The translations under genes and the position numbers were made by a program. Below the pieces are notes generated by a model. That model worked only from the letters and a program-made list of their open reading frames with translations, made no database searches and was not told the origin of the DNA. A stretch of DNA of 64,000 nucleotides from an unidentified eubacterium SCB49 (GTDB taxonomy: Bacteria; Bacteroidota; Bacteroidia; Flavobacteriales; Flavobacteriaceae). Shown here piece after piece: positions 53,715-62,137 of the stretch (positions within the stretch are counted from its first letter, which is position 1; the number at the start of each line of letters is the position of its first letter). The DNA lies in NCBI GenBank assembly GCA_000170815.1, contig ABCO01000010.1:17652-81651 (forward strand), read 5' to 3'.

Positions 53715-55100
53715 TTAATCGTTCTTTATTAATTTTAGCATTCCGATGTTGTCATTAACATCCTTAATTTTTATGTGGTACATAGCAGAACTTAATCTTG
53801 ATACATTTACCGTTTCAATTCCAGATGGATTATTAATGTTCATCACAAGTTGATTTAATTGATTAAAAACCTGAACTTGTACTACAGGTGAATTGGCTCT
53901 AATATTAAATTCTTTACTAGCAGGGTTTGGGTAAATGCGATATTCAAACGATATGTCTAAGTTAGTTTCCTCTATTGTTTTGTTTAGGTTTTCATACCAA
54001 ACAACCCCATCACCTTGTCCAGAAGCAGATAAAACATCTATATCTCCATCACCGTCAATATCTGCAGCAAAAACAGCTTGCGCTGCTTTAGCGGTGTCAG
54101 AAATGATAATTTGTTCACCAAAATTTCCTTTTCCGTTAGTGTTTTCATACCAAGCAATTTTTCCATCAGTAAAAGAAGCAGATAATACATCATTATCACC
54201 ATCGCCATCCATATCTATTGCAAAAACAGATTTTGCTCTACTGGTTTGATTAGAGATAATGTTTTCTGAACTAAATGTTCCTTTTCCATCTTCATTTTCA
54301 TACCAAATAATCTCATTAGAACATAAAGAAGCACTTAATATATCAAGATCATTGTCACCATCCATATCTATTGACACGATTTTAGTAGCGCCGTGTATTG
54401 TATTACTTACGGTTTCTGCTTTTTTAAAGTTTCCTTTACCGTCTTTGTTTTTAAACCATAAAATCTTACTATTACTTGCAGAACTAGCTATAATGTCATT
54501 ATCACCATCATTGTCAATGTCATCAGAATATATAGAGTAGGGCAAGTAAACATCTGTTGCTATAGTTTTTTGAGCACTAAAATTTCCTTGACCATCTAGG
54601 TTTTCATACCAGGCTACTTTATGGTCTTTTAATGAACCCGATAGCACGTCTAGATCACCATCACCATCCACATCAGTTGCGTAAACAGAATAAGCTCTTT
54701 GTGCCTCTGTTGTAATGATTAATTGTTTGCCAAAGTTTCCTTTTCCATCATTTTTATACCAAGCAATTTTATTGTCCTGTCCAGAAGCAGATAAAACATC
54801 CATAGTACCGTTATTATCTATATCTGCAGAAAAAATAGAATATGGATTATCTGCGTTTGTAGTTATAACAATCTGATTACTAAAAAAACCTTTACCATCT
54901 ATGTTTTCATACCAAGCTAAAGTGTCATTGCTTCCAGTAGATGAAATGACATCTAGATCGCCATCACCATCTATATCTGTAGCAAATACAGTATTAGCAT
55001 TTTTTGAATTTTCAGAAATAACATGTGTTGCAAAATCTATCTGAGCAAATGAAGTGGCTCCGACTAGAATGGAAAATGTTACAAGTAATTTTGTTTTCAT
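53715..55100 (-). CDS. T9SS-exported FG-GAP/VCBS repeat protein
   Basis: A secreted protein of 461 residues with signal MKTKLLVTFSILVGATSFAQ. Seven repeats of about 48-50 residues follow, each with a calcium-binding loop of the type DIDGDGDLDVLSAS and a KIAWYENxDGKG strand. They are expected to form a beta-propeller. The end (YRIYPNPASKEFNIRANSP ... LSSAMYHIKIKD ... GMLKLIKND) is a type IX secretion type A tail, so the protein should reach the surface or the medium. The repeats are also conserved as DNA. Likely function: adhesion or glycan binding, by analogy only. Confidence 0.92.
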   Translation of the reverse strand: MKTKLLVTFSILVGATSFAQIDFATHVISENSKNANTVFATDIDGDGDLDVISSTGSNDTLAWYENIDGKGFFSNQIVITTNADNPYSIFSADIDNNGTMDVLSASGQDNKIAWYKNDGKGNFGKQLIITTEAQRAYSVYATDVDGDGDLDVLSGSLKDHKVAWYENLDGQGNFSAQKTIATDVYLPYSIYSDDIDNDGDNDIIASSASNSKILWFKNKDGKGNFKKAETVSNTIHGATKIVSIDMDGDNDLDILSASLCSNEIIWYENEDGKGTFSSENIISNQTSRAKSVFAIDMDGDGDNDVLSASFTDGKIAWYENTNGKGNFGEQIIISDTAKAAQAVFAADIDGDGDIDVLSASGQGDGVVWYENLNKTIEETNLDISFEYRIYPNPASKEFNIRANSPVVQVQVFNQLNQLVMNINNPSGIETVNVSRLSSAMYHIKIKDVNDNIGMLKLIKND

Positions 55101-55269
55101 AAACTCGATTTAATAAGTAAAACGTAGAAGAATTTTGAGTGTAAAATATTTAAATTCATATTTTCATTTCTTAAATTTCACTACGGAAATATAAATTTCG
55201 TAAAAAAATACGACTCTAGAAATACCATCGCTATGCTTTTGATAATGTGTAAGAAATAACGGTTAAACG

Positions 55270-56100
55270 TTACTTATTTATGTTGAAAATATACCCAAAT
55301 ACCACATTAAATTGAGCAAAGAAAAAATGTTGATTGGCACTGTCTGTTTTAGAAGCGGTGGTTCTAATGTTTGGTAAATTTATAAAACCTGCTTTTCCTT
55401 CTGTTTGTATAAAAAAACGCTCATAAAAAGTCAAGTTTAAAGCTACAACACCGCCTAAGCCATACCCTGTAATATGGTATTTATCGTAGCGCTCTTTGTT
55501 TAAAAGCTTGGTGTTTGTTTTTGTGACCACAAAACCCAAACCAGCACCTTCTTTTACGCTAATGTTTAAGTTTTTATAGTCTAACAATTGGTCTGTATGA
55601 CGTAACTCAAAATTCATATAATTAAGACCGTCTGTGTGCTCAAACTTTAAGAAATCTGTAGTAATAGTAATCTGATCATTGGTATACACGCCATCGTACA
55701 CGGTACCGCTATTATTTATAGCTCCATCTATGGTGGCAACTTGATCTTGCTGCAATACATATTTCATATGATCTACCCCAAAAGAGAGATCCCAATTTTC
55801 TTTAAAATAATAACCTATTCTTAAGTTGTACTGTGGCACAGTAGCCTTTGGCGGGTAAAAGTAACGTTTGATAGTAAAAGGAGCAGGCTTGTCTTTTGCC
55901 ACGGCATCACTTAATACAAAATCATAATCTGCTCCAGAAAACTGAATATCAGACTTTGTAAAGCTCCCACGGTTCCAGCCCCAATAGGCATAGAATGAAC
56001 CTTTTTTAGTTTTTTGAAGGTCTTGATCTAAAGGTGCTGTTTGCGAAAAAATATAACCTGTGTTAAGGGTTAAAAGGAGGAGGAGTAAATACGTTTTCAT
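55270..56100 (-). CDS. putative outer-membrane beta-barrel protein
   Basis: An exported protein of 276 residues with signal MKTYLLLLLLTLNTGYIFSQ. The rest alternates polar and aromatic residues in 10-residue strands (YNLRIGYYFKENWDLSFGVDHMKYVL; YMNFELRHTDQLL; FFAQFNVVFGYIFNINK), as in outer-membrane barrels, but without a family I recognise. GLGFVV- and GYGLGGVVALNLTFYERFFIQTEGKAG-type strands also suggest a pore. It is upstream of the DUF3703 gene on the same strand order and ends 9 bp from it. Confidence 0.7.
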   Translation of the reverse strand: MKTYLLLLLLTLNTGYIFSQTAPLDQDLQKTKKGSFYAYWGWNRGSFTKSDIQFSGADYDFVLSDAVAKDKPAPFTIKRYFYPPKATVPQYNLRIGYYFKENWDLSFGVDHMKYVLQQDQVATIDGAINNSGTVYDGVYTNDQITITTDFLKFEHTDGLNYMNFELRHTDQLLDYKNLNISVKEGAGLGFVVTKTNTKLLNKERYDKYHITGYGLGGVVALNLTFYERFFIQTEGKAGFINLPNIRTTASKTDSANQHFFFAQFNVVFGYIFNINK

Positions 56101-56109
56101 TTAATAATA

Positions 56110-56487
56110 CTATGCGGTGGTAATACCGGCTTTCACAAAAATGGCTTTAATTTCTTCTGAAATAGGAAAGGGTTTTAATGGTGGCACATTTGCTCCACCT
56201 GGATTGCCCACAGGCACCTTACCCACAAAAGATTTTACGCCCCCAAAGATAAGCCTTGGTAGCTGCCCAAAAACCTCTTTGCTGTTTTTTATTTTAAACC
56301 CAAACTGAAGCATTTTCCAGTGTACTAGCGTATGTGCTACCGGGTATTGCTGCCCTATAATGTGTGCGCGTTCTAAGTGATGCCAAGCAGCTTGTAGGTT
56401 GCCGTTATTATACTCTAAGGTGTACAACTTCAACTCATTTTTAAAATAAGGTTTTAGGGTAGTGGGGAGGGTTGTGTTTATGGGCAT
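56110..56487 (-). CDS. DUF3703 family protein
   Basis: A cytosolic protein of 125 residues. The pattern YNNGNLQAAWHHLERAHIIGQQYPVAHTLVHWKMLQFGFKIKNSKEVFGQLPRLIFGGVKSFVGKVPVGNPGGANVPPLKPFPI fits DUF3703 as I remember it, with the conserved HLERAHIIGQ and the PVGNPGGANV loop. No function is known. The last gene of the putAbiC cassette lies 34 bp upstream, and the outer-membrane gene 9 bp downstream, so it sits at the border of the defence region. Confidence 0.85.
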   Translation of the reverse strand: MPINTTLPTTLKPYFKNELKLYTLEYNNGNLQAAWHHLERAHIIGQQYPVAHTLVHWKMLQFGFKIKNSKEVFGQLPRLIFGGVKSFVGKVPVGNPGGANVPPLKPFPISEEIKAIFVKAGITTA

Positions 56488-56520
56488 TTTATATGGGATT
56501 CGCTAGGGTGGTTTTTATTA

Positions 56521-56540
56521 GTTATATGCGCATGTTGTGC
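56521..56540 (-). other. half attC-like site at the 3' end of the putAbiC cassette
   Basis: On the minus strand the gene end reads GCACAACATGCGCATATAAC. GCACAAC is the inverse complement of the GTTGTGC at the other end of this unit. No matching second arm follows, so the site is truncated or degenerate. Confidence 0.4.
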
Positions 56541-57409
56541 GTAGGACTTTCTCCGTTTTTGTTGTCAAATGCACTTGTTTCAAATAGTTTCCAATGCTCT
56601 TTGTGTTCTATAAAATGCGTAGGCATAGTCTTTAAAATCGAATAATGTTCGACTAACGGTTTAAATTTCACGCCCAATTTACTTAAACAATTATAAAACA
56701 AAATAAATAATTCATAGTCTGAAAGTTGAGCTCTTAAAATTGATGAATATTTATATCGTTCATTGAAATTCAAAGTTTCGTAAATAATATCTCTGTTAGC
56801 AATATTATCATCAATTTCATTTAAACTCACGAATTCAGTTTCGTGAATTATTTTAAAAGTTCGATATAAATTACGGAAGTAATGACCAAAATCAGTATTG
56901 TGTTTTTGATACATTCGAAGGTACGCCCTATTAACTCCAATATCTTTTTTGTCCAACTCGTTTCTTAATTCAAGATATGCTCCGTAAAATACATCTCTGC
57001 CACTTATAATTTCTTCTGGTGTGCTATATCCATCTCCTTTTTTATAATCAAAGTCACTTACAATTTGATTATGAAGATTAATTAGTCCAAAAAATGTATT
57101 TTCAAATCGTTGCGCTTTTAAATTTTTATTTTGAATTACGAATTCTTTTCTCGTAGCTTGTAATTCTTCCCTTTGGTATTTAAGTTCCTTTCTTTGAAGT
57201 AAAATTGTAAATATTATTCCAGCAAATGCCAAACCTGAGAATAGTGCATTAAGTGTTCCGAACATATCTCCAAGAGTTCCACGCTCTTCATTACCCAAAT
57301 CTTTTAAGAAAATAAATGTCAGAACCCAAAATAATGATATTATCAGAACGGAAATTAGCCCAGTTAAATATATTTTTTTATCCTCTTTTTTATCTTCGTT
57401 CAAGTCCAT
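56522..57409 (-). CDS. putAbiC-type abortive phage infection protein
   Basis: A membrane-anchored protein of 295 residues similar to the putative phage abortive infection group (putAbiC). Two N-terminal helices (KIYLTGLISVLIISLFWVLTFIFL and TLNALFSGLAFAGIIFTILL) lead into a coiled coil (QRKELKYQREELQATRKEFVIQNKNLKAQRFENTFFGLINLHNQIV) and a helical domain (VNRAYLRMYQKHNTDFGHYFRNLYRTFKIIHE, NFNERYKYSSILRAQLSDYELFILFYNCLS). A GTG at 57448 would add 13 residues; I use the ATG at 57409. It lies between attC-like sequences, next to Hachiman, so a defence role is likely though not shown. Confidence 0.85.
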   Translation of the reverse strand: MDLNEDKKEDKKIYLTGLISVLIISLFWVLTFIFLKDLGNEERGTLGDMFGTLNALFSGLAFAGIIFTILLQRKELKYQREELQATRKEFVIQNKNLKAQRFENTFFGLINLHNQIVSDFDYKKGDGYSTPEEIISGRDVFYGAYLELRNELDKKDIGVNRAYLRMYQKHNTDFGHYFRNLYRTFKIIHETEFVSLNEIDDNIANRDIIYETLNFNERYKYSSILRAQLSDYELFILFYNCLSKLGVKFKPLVEHYSILKTMPTHFIEHKEHWKLFETSAFDNKNGESPTHNMRI

Positions 57410-57444
57410 TAGTTGATTTTTGGGTAAAGTATTTTTCGTCTTAC

Positions 57445-57574
57445 GCACAACGGTTAGTATATGAAAAGTAGGTGATTACGAGGTGCTAAACTTGCAGTTA
57501 AACACAAAGTTTGACACGAGTAAAATCCTTTATTTTATGACTGCTTCGCCTATTTTTCATATACATTGTTAGGC
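57445..57574 (-). other. attC-like recombination site (130 bp)
   Basis: On the minus strand it begins with GCCTAAC (RYYYAAC core) and ends with GTTGTGC (one base off GTTRRRY). Inside are arms GTATATGAAAAATAGG (57549-57564) and CCTACTTTTCATATAC (57457-57472), complementary over 16 bp with one mismatch. The cores pair AAC with GTT, and the short AAT and TAACC between core and arm stay unpaired, as the central spacers of attC do. The loop is about 76 nt. It directly follows hamB and precedes the putAbiC gene. Confidence 0.6.
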
Positions 57575-57581
57575 AATGTAA

Positions 57582-59699
57582 TTATATGTTTTCAAAAAAA
57601 TTATTTATAATATATGTATCAAAATCATCTAAATATATTGAGCATTTTTCGAGTATTTGCTTTTTACCAACAGACTTTAGTAAGTTTATAGCTTTTTCAA
57701 TATTCATTTCATTGTTTTCAAAATCAATTAATTTACAATAATTAATTTTTTTAGTAATCATTCTTGGTAATCCATATTCTTCTAATACTAAGACTACAGG
57801 TGGCATAAATGCATTAGAACATTTTCCTATAAAATTTGATATATCTATAAATTTATTTTCATTAATTATTTCATTAAGTACATTAAAATCATTTAGATAT
57901 CCTGAAAAATTATGACAGATTTTCTTTTCTAAAGTAAAAAAATCGTCAATAGATAGATTTTCACTTTTAAGCTCTAACATTAAATTAGGAAGAGATGTTG
58001 TCCAATTTTTTGATATAACTTGTATAAATTTTTGTGCTTGCTTGAATTGATTATTATTTCCATTATCCCATCTCATGCTATTTGGATTCAAAAAACATAA
58101 TTTTCCAAGAATGCCTCTCCATTTTTCTGGGTCTTCAATGTTTAACATTTTTAAACTACTCCAATCCGAATATTTTTTTTTTAATTCTAAACATATTTTA
58201 TATATTAAGTCTTCATTATTCGAATTCAGTAAATTTTCTTCTCGTAATTTTCTATAAACTCCAATGCCTAAAATAGATTCTATTTTATCTATTTGGTCGT
58301 TAGCTATTGTTTGTTTTTCAGAGCTTATTTGAGAAAGAAAATTTTCATTTGTGATTCCACCAATAAGAGAGTTGTCAATTTCAATGGATAATTGGATATC
58401 ATCCATATTTTTTAGGTTTGGCTCAACTAATTCATATACATTACCAACAAAATGTTTAAACATTCGTCCAGCTCTTCCTTTAATGTTTTTATAAGATAAT
58501 GACGTTAAATTATTATTACCTTGACCACTTTTTATAGACCATATAATAACGTTTTTTGCTGATGTGTTTACTCCTTCTATAAGAGAAGATGTTGAAATAA
58601 GACTATTCAATCCACTACTTTCATCATCAAATAAGAGTACTTGATATTGTGTAATAGATCTATGCAGGCGACCATTATGTATTCCAACTCCTTTTAAAAT
58701 TAAATCAGCTAAATCCCAGTCTGGATAATAATTAACTTTTAACCAATTTGAAAACTCTATAAGTTTTTCATTCTTTGCATCATCAAATTTACTAATAAAT
58801 AATTGTCGAAGTTTATGAATTTCTTTATATAGTGCAGCATAAATTAAATTTTTATCATTGCTACATATTTTTAAAAGAAATTCCTTTTTTAGTTCTTCAT
58901 CTTTATTTATTTTTTTATATAATTTATGATGCTCGAGTACTACAGTATTAAAATCTAACTTTACAACTGGAATCATACCATCTGTAAAAGGGTTATCTTT
59001 AATGGATTTTATGTTGGGAGCTAAAAAGTATTTTTGTTTAGATTTTCTGTCAAGTTTTATAAGAGCTTCTTGCAATTTAACAGCTCTTTCTTTATCATTA
59101 GCTTTACTTATTTTATAAAACTCATCAATAATCAATAAATCAATTTCTTCAATAATATTACTGTAGTTAATAGCTCTTTCTTGAGGAAAAATAAAAATGT
59201 TTTTATCTGATAATTTTATATTGGGAGTTGTAATTATTTTATATTCATTTCCGAATTTTTTATTTATTCTCTTTCTTGTCTCATCCGTAAGAGATATGGT
59301 AGGAACAATAATTACTACATTATTTGGTTTTTTATTTGCTATAAAAGCATCTATTATAAAACTCTTTCCAAAACTTGTAGGGGCACTTAAAGCAATATTA
59401 TCACCATTTAAAAGGTGTTTTAAAATAGAAGATTGTTCAAAGTGAATAGTTTGAAATTCATTACCTGTATTGACTTTAAATGATTCTTTTGCAAATCTAT
59501 CACTCCAATTACTGGAGCTCTCATCTATATATTGATATAGTCCTACTTCTCTAATTAAATGATTAACCAATTCATCATACTGAATATTTTTTTCCTTTAA
59601 ATCATTTAGTAAATGAATTACACCATCACGAGCTTTTAGGTAATTGTTAGTTTTAATAAAACCAAAAAGTTTTTTACATCTATCAAAATGTTCAATCAT
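57582..59699 (-). CDS. hamB: Hachiman anti-phage system helicase HamB
   Basis: A superfamily 2 helicase of 705 residues, the sensor/engine of the Hachiman defence system. Motif I is LSAPTSFGKSFIIDAF (Lys112), Ia is VVIIVPTISLTDETRKR, motif II is LLIIDEFYKIS (Asp192-Glu193), motif III region is YFLAPNIKSIKD, and motif VI is NIKGRAGRMFKHFVGNVYELV. A helix before motif I resembles a Q motif. The last 250 residues are helical and unassigned. It overlaps the hamA stop by 4 nt, so the two are translated together. Base composition is clearly more AT-rich than the flanks, which suggests transfer. Confidence 0.88.
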   Translation of the reverse strand: MIEHFDRCKKLFGFIKTNNYLKARDGVIHLLNDLKEKNIQYDELVNHLIREVGLYQYIDESSSNWSDRFAKESFKVNTGNEFQTIHFEQSSILKHLLNGDNIALSAPTSFGKSFIIDAFIANKKPNNVVIIVPTISLTDETRKRINKKFGNEYKIITTPNIKLSDKNIFIFPQERAINYSNIIEEIDLLIIDEFYKISKANDKERAVKLQEALIKLDRKSKQKYFLAPNIKSIKDNPFTDGMIPVVKLDFNTVVLEHHKLYKKINKDEELKKEFLLKICSNDKNLIYAALYKEIHKLRQLFISKFDDAKNEKLIEFSNWLKVNYYPDWDLADLILKGVGIHNGRLHRSITQYQVLLFDDESSGLNSLISTSSLIEGVNTSAKNVIIWSIKSGQGNNNLTSLSYKNIKGRAGRMFKHFVGNVYELVEPNLKNMDDIQLSIEIDNSLIGGITNENFLSQISSEKQTIANDQIDKIESILGIGVYRKLREENLLNSNNEDLIYKICLELKKKYSDWSSLKMLNIEDPEKWRGILGKLCFLNPNSMRWDNGNNNQFKQAQKFIQVISKNWTTSLPNLMLELKSENLSIDDFFTLEKKICHNFSGYLNDFNVLNEIINENKFIDISNFIGKCSNAFMPPVVLVLEEYGLPRMITKKINYCKLIDFENNEMNIEKAINLLKSVGKKQILEKCSIYLDDFDTYIINNFFENI

Positions 59700-60658
59700 A
59701 ATTCATTTCTTAAAGATTCTGCTCTAGTTAAAAAATTTGAAATTACCTTCTCTTTGTCAGGTACAGGGAAAAAAATAAAATGAAATTTTATCTTGTCGAA
59801 GTTTATAATAGGTTTAACCTTATCATTATTTTTAGTCGCTTTATTATATAATTTTTGATAAAAAGATTTAACTCGTCCTTTTTGATAATTCAAAATTTCT
59901 TCAATGTACTCATCTGCATTTTCTTTTTGTTGATTAGTTATCTTACACTCATGTAATAAAAGAATTGGAATGTTTAACCTAGCTTTTACATAATCGATAG
60001 GTGAGTCTGTATCAAGAATGTCAATGATTTTGTCAAATAATTTTTTGTTATCATTTAAATATTCTTTTAAGTCATTGCTATTGCTTAGAATCCTATTTTC
60101 AGTGTTAAAAGCAGAATCTGAAAATATGTTTAGAACGGAATTTACAATTTCATACAATCTAGCATCTTCAATACTATTGTAAAATTTAGATTCTCCGTAC
60201 CAAATAGAAAATTCATTTTCTTGTTCTAAAACTATATGAACGCTATCTGAACCTTTTGCATTATCGTTGGAATTTTGTTTGTTGAATATCTTAGGAACTA
60301 CGGGGAGTGCTTTATAATGATGATGCATAATACCGTATAGTAAAATCTCAGCTAGTTCACTACCTTCAGTATCCGTTGTGATATTTTTTTTATCGAGAAG
60401 TCTTAGCTTTTTAGCGGATTCAATTAGAGTTCCATAACTATCATCAATAATATTATCCCTTTCTTTTTTTGATAAAGCAGTTTGAGCAATATTATTAAAA
60501 ATAAATTTTTGAAATTTTTGATATTGCCAATCTTCATCGGAAAAATCATTAGCAATACTTAAAACCTCTCTTCCGTCAATTATGTTAAAATCAACATCTG
60601 GACAAAAATCTTTTAAGCTACTATCAAAGTGGATATTGAATTTATCTAATTTTGTCAT
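59696..60658 (-). CDS. hamA: Hachiman nuclease subunit HamA (DUF1837)
   Basis: A DUF1837 protein of 320 residues, the nuclease effector of Hachiman. The conserved helix TEGSELAEILLYGIMHHHYKALPVVPKIFNKQ is followed by a PD-(D/E)xK-type active site: Asp138 in KGSDSVH and the pair Glu156 and Lys158 in WYGESKFY. A further conserved part is LNIPILLLHE. In work on other systems HamA degrades DNA when HamB senses aberrant DNA ends; that is known of the family, not seen here. Start MTKLDKFNIHFDSSLKDF with ATG 26 bp after a GTTAGGC core. Confidence 0.9.
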   Translation of the reverse strand: MTKLDKFNIHFDSSLKDFCPDVDFNIIDGREVLSIANDFSDEDWQYQKFQKFIFNNIAQTALSKKERDNIIDDSYGTLIESAKKLRLLDKKNITTDTEGSELAEILLYGIMHHHYKALPVVPKIFNKQNSNDNAKGSDSVHIVLEQENEFSIWYGESKFYNSIEDARLYEIVNSVLNIFSDSAFNTENRILSNSNDLKEYLNDNKKLFDKIIDILDTDSPIDYVKARLNIPILLLHECKITNQQKENADEYIEEILNYQKGRVKSFYQKLYNKATKNNDKVKPIINFDKIKFHFIFFPVPDKEKVISNFLTRAESLRNEL

Positions 60659-60684
60659 TTATTACTCAATAATTCTGTTATGTT

Positions 60685-60691
60685 GCCTAAC
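60685..60691 (-). other. GTTAGGC core site at the 5' border of the Hachiman cassette
   Basis: On the minus strand GTTAGGC (GTTRRRY) precedes hamA by 26 bp and is the partner of the GCCTAAC at 57568-57574. Unlike a full attC, no second inverted arm is seen upstream, so this may be an attI-like or secondary insertion point. The 60692-60877 stretch beyond it has only a short inverted repeat (AAATAACCA/TGGTTATTT) and no gene. Confidence 0.4.
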
Positions 60692-60877
60692 ACGTTATAT
60701 AATCACTTTTGTCATTGTTATCCCGTAAAATAACCAGTATAACACTGTAATTTGTCTTGGTTATTTGGTAAAGTTAATTAATAAAAAAGAGTGTTTAAAT
60801 ACCTATAGACAACTATCTATCAACACTGTTCTCAACAAAAGAGTGTATTTCAAGATTTTATTATTTCAGCAATAAAA

Positions 60878-60916
60878 AAAACCAACCCAACATTATAAAA
60901 ATGCTAGGTTGGTTTT
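60878..60916 (-). terminator. intrinsic terminator after the 60.9-kb lipoprotein gene
   Basis: AAAACCAACC and GGTTGGTTTT with inner CATT/AATG pairs form a hairpin, with A-run on one side giving T-run on the minus strand. It lies just after the lipoprotein stop. Confidence 0.85.
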
Positions 60917-60923
60917 AAAGTGT

Positions 60924-61286
60924 TTATTTGGTAAATTCTATAATCTCTGCGCAGACTACTACTTTTACGTGTTTTTCGTTTTGTATAACATCTGTGGTGA
61001 TGTTCATTAACGTTCTGCTTCCTTTTAATTCTACTCCTGCATTTTTAGCATTGGCTAATAAATCTTTTTTTGCCAAAGCGATTAGACCTTCTTTATTTTT
61101 TATAGTGGTTACATTTTTTTTAGCAATAGCAGTACCAGTAAAACTACCTAACACATTAAAGTTAGCATTAGATAATACTATTTGTGTCTCGTTTACCTGG
61201 CCATAGTTACCTGTATATAACGTGGGTTTACAAGAAGCAGTTAATAAAATAAGGACAAGGGTTGAGAACAATACATGTTTTCTCAT
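60924..61286 (-). CDS. small lipoprotein, possibly DUF6567 family
   Basis: An exported lipoprotein of 120 residues (MRKHVLFSTLVLILLTASC, lipid Cys19). The sequence ETQIVLSNANFNVLGSFTGTA, then KNKEGLIALAKKDLLANAKNAGVELKGSRTLMNITTDVIQNEKHVKVVVCAEIIEF, shows an alpha-beta pattern I associate with DUF6567. The frame extends upstream to 61382, but that part holds a duplicated fragment, so the ATG at 61286 with the signal is preferred. Role unknown. Confidence 0.7.
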   Translation of the reverse strand: MRKHVLFSTLVLILLTASCKPTLYTGNYGQVNETQIVLSNANFNVLGSFTGTAIAKKNVTTIKNKEGLIALAKKDLLANAKNAGVELKGSRTLMNITTDVIQNEKHVKVVVCAEIIEFTK

Positions 61287-61365
61287 AGTAAGAATTTGTT
61301 TTGATGGTTTGCCTACTTCTATGTTTTGAGTTGGATTTTCGGCTTGTTCCCAACAAGACAAAATA

Positions 61366-61394
61366 AAATCTTTTTTTGCCAAAGCGATTAGACC
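61366..61394 (-). repeat. 29-bp internal duplicate of the DUF6567-like gene
   Basis: The 29-bp stretch encoding GLIALAKKD (61060-61088 in the gene) recurs identically at 61366-61394, 306 bp away, in the same orientation. It is in frame with the extension ending MAKKDFILSCWEQAEN, likely the remnant of an upstream paralogue. Confidence 0.75.
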
Positions 61395-61486
61395 GCTTTT
61401 GTTTTAAATATTTTGTTTATATCTATATTTTGAGGTGCTTTTTAGATCTCGTTACCTTTTATTTACTAGAATAGTATAAATAATTT

Positions 61487-62137
61487 TTATTCCAAACTTG
61501 AACCGTCAGAAAATATTATTTTTTCTGGTGTCCAAACTATATTTAAATCATCCATGTCTTTATTTTTTAGTCTAATGTCTTCGTCTTTAAATTGATTATA
61601 ATCAGTTGTATAAGTGCCTTTGAATGTTTCACCAGCTTTGATTGGGTCATCAATAGTTAAACTAATTGTTTTTATTTCAGTTTCAAATAAATCTTGAATA
61701 GATATTGAACCTTTGAATGCACGTATTTCTTTATCTGTTTTGTTCTCAAAAGCCAAACTATAAGTTAAGTATTCTTGATAATCATATTTTTCAGATCCTT
61801 TATCATACATAGCAACCGTTAAAGCAGAACCTAATCTTTGTCTTTTTTCTTCTTCTTCTAACTTAGCTTTTTCAGCAAGAGCTTCTTGTTCCTTTTTATA
61901 ATCTTTGGCTTCGTTTAAAATTTCGCTGTATGTTTTTCCTTCAAGTTTTTCGTCTGTCATTTTAGCTCGTACAATCCAACCAGCCATTATTTGCGCATCT
62001 TCATCACTTAAATCACCTGCTTCTTTAATTTCTTTTGCGTCTTCTGCAAGTGTATCTTCATTGTATTGTTTGTCTAATGGTCCTGAACAAGAGATTAGAA
62101 ATGTAATTGTAACTAAAAAGAGAATTGTTTTTTTCAT
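61487..62137 (-). CDS. hypothetical lipoprotein with a coiled coil
   Basis: An exported lipoprotein of 216 residues (MKKTILFLVTITFLISC, lipid Cys17). A helical first half is highly charged (KDYKKEQEALAEKAKLEEEEKRQRLGSAL) and probably a coiled coil; the second half is beta-rich (YLTYSLAFENKTDKEIRAFKGSISIQDLFETEIKTISLTIDDPIKAGETFKGTYTTDYNQFKDED), which resembles a C2- or FxLD-like beta sandwich. I do not recognise a family for certain. Confidence 0.65.
   Translation of the reverse strand: MKKTILFLVTITFLISCSGPLDKQYNEDTLAEDAKEIKEAGDLSDEDAQIMAGWIVRAKMTDEKLEGKTYSEILNEAKDYKKEQEALAEKAKLEEEEKRQRLGSALTVAMYDKGSEKYDYQEYLTYSLAFENKTDKEIRAFKGSISIQDLFETEIKTISLTIDDPIKAGETFKGTYTTDYNQFKDEDIRLKNKDMDDLNIVWTPEKIIFSDGSSLE

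Noticed and set aside
57582..60658. Restriction-modification or a RecQ-type repair operon
   Set aside because: The nuclease partner has the DUF1837 GSD/ESK pattern and no methyltransferase is present, which fits Hachiman better.
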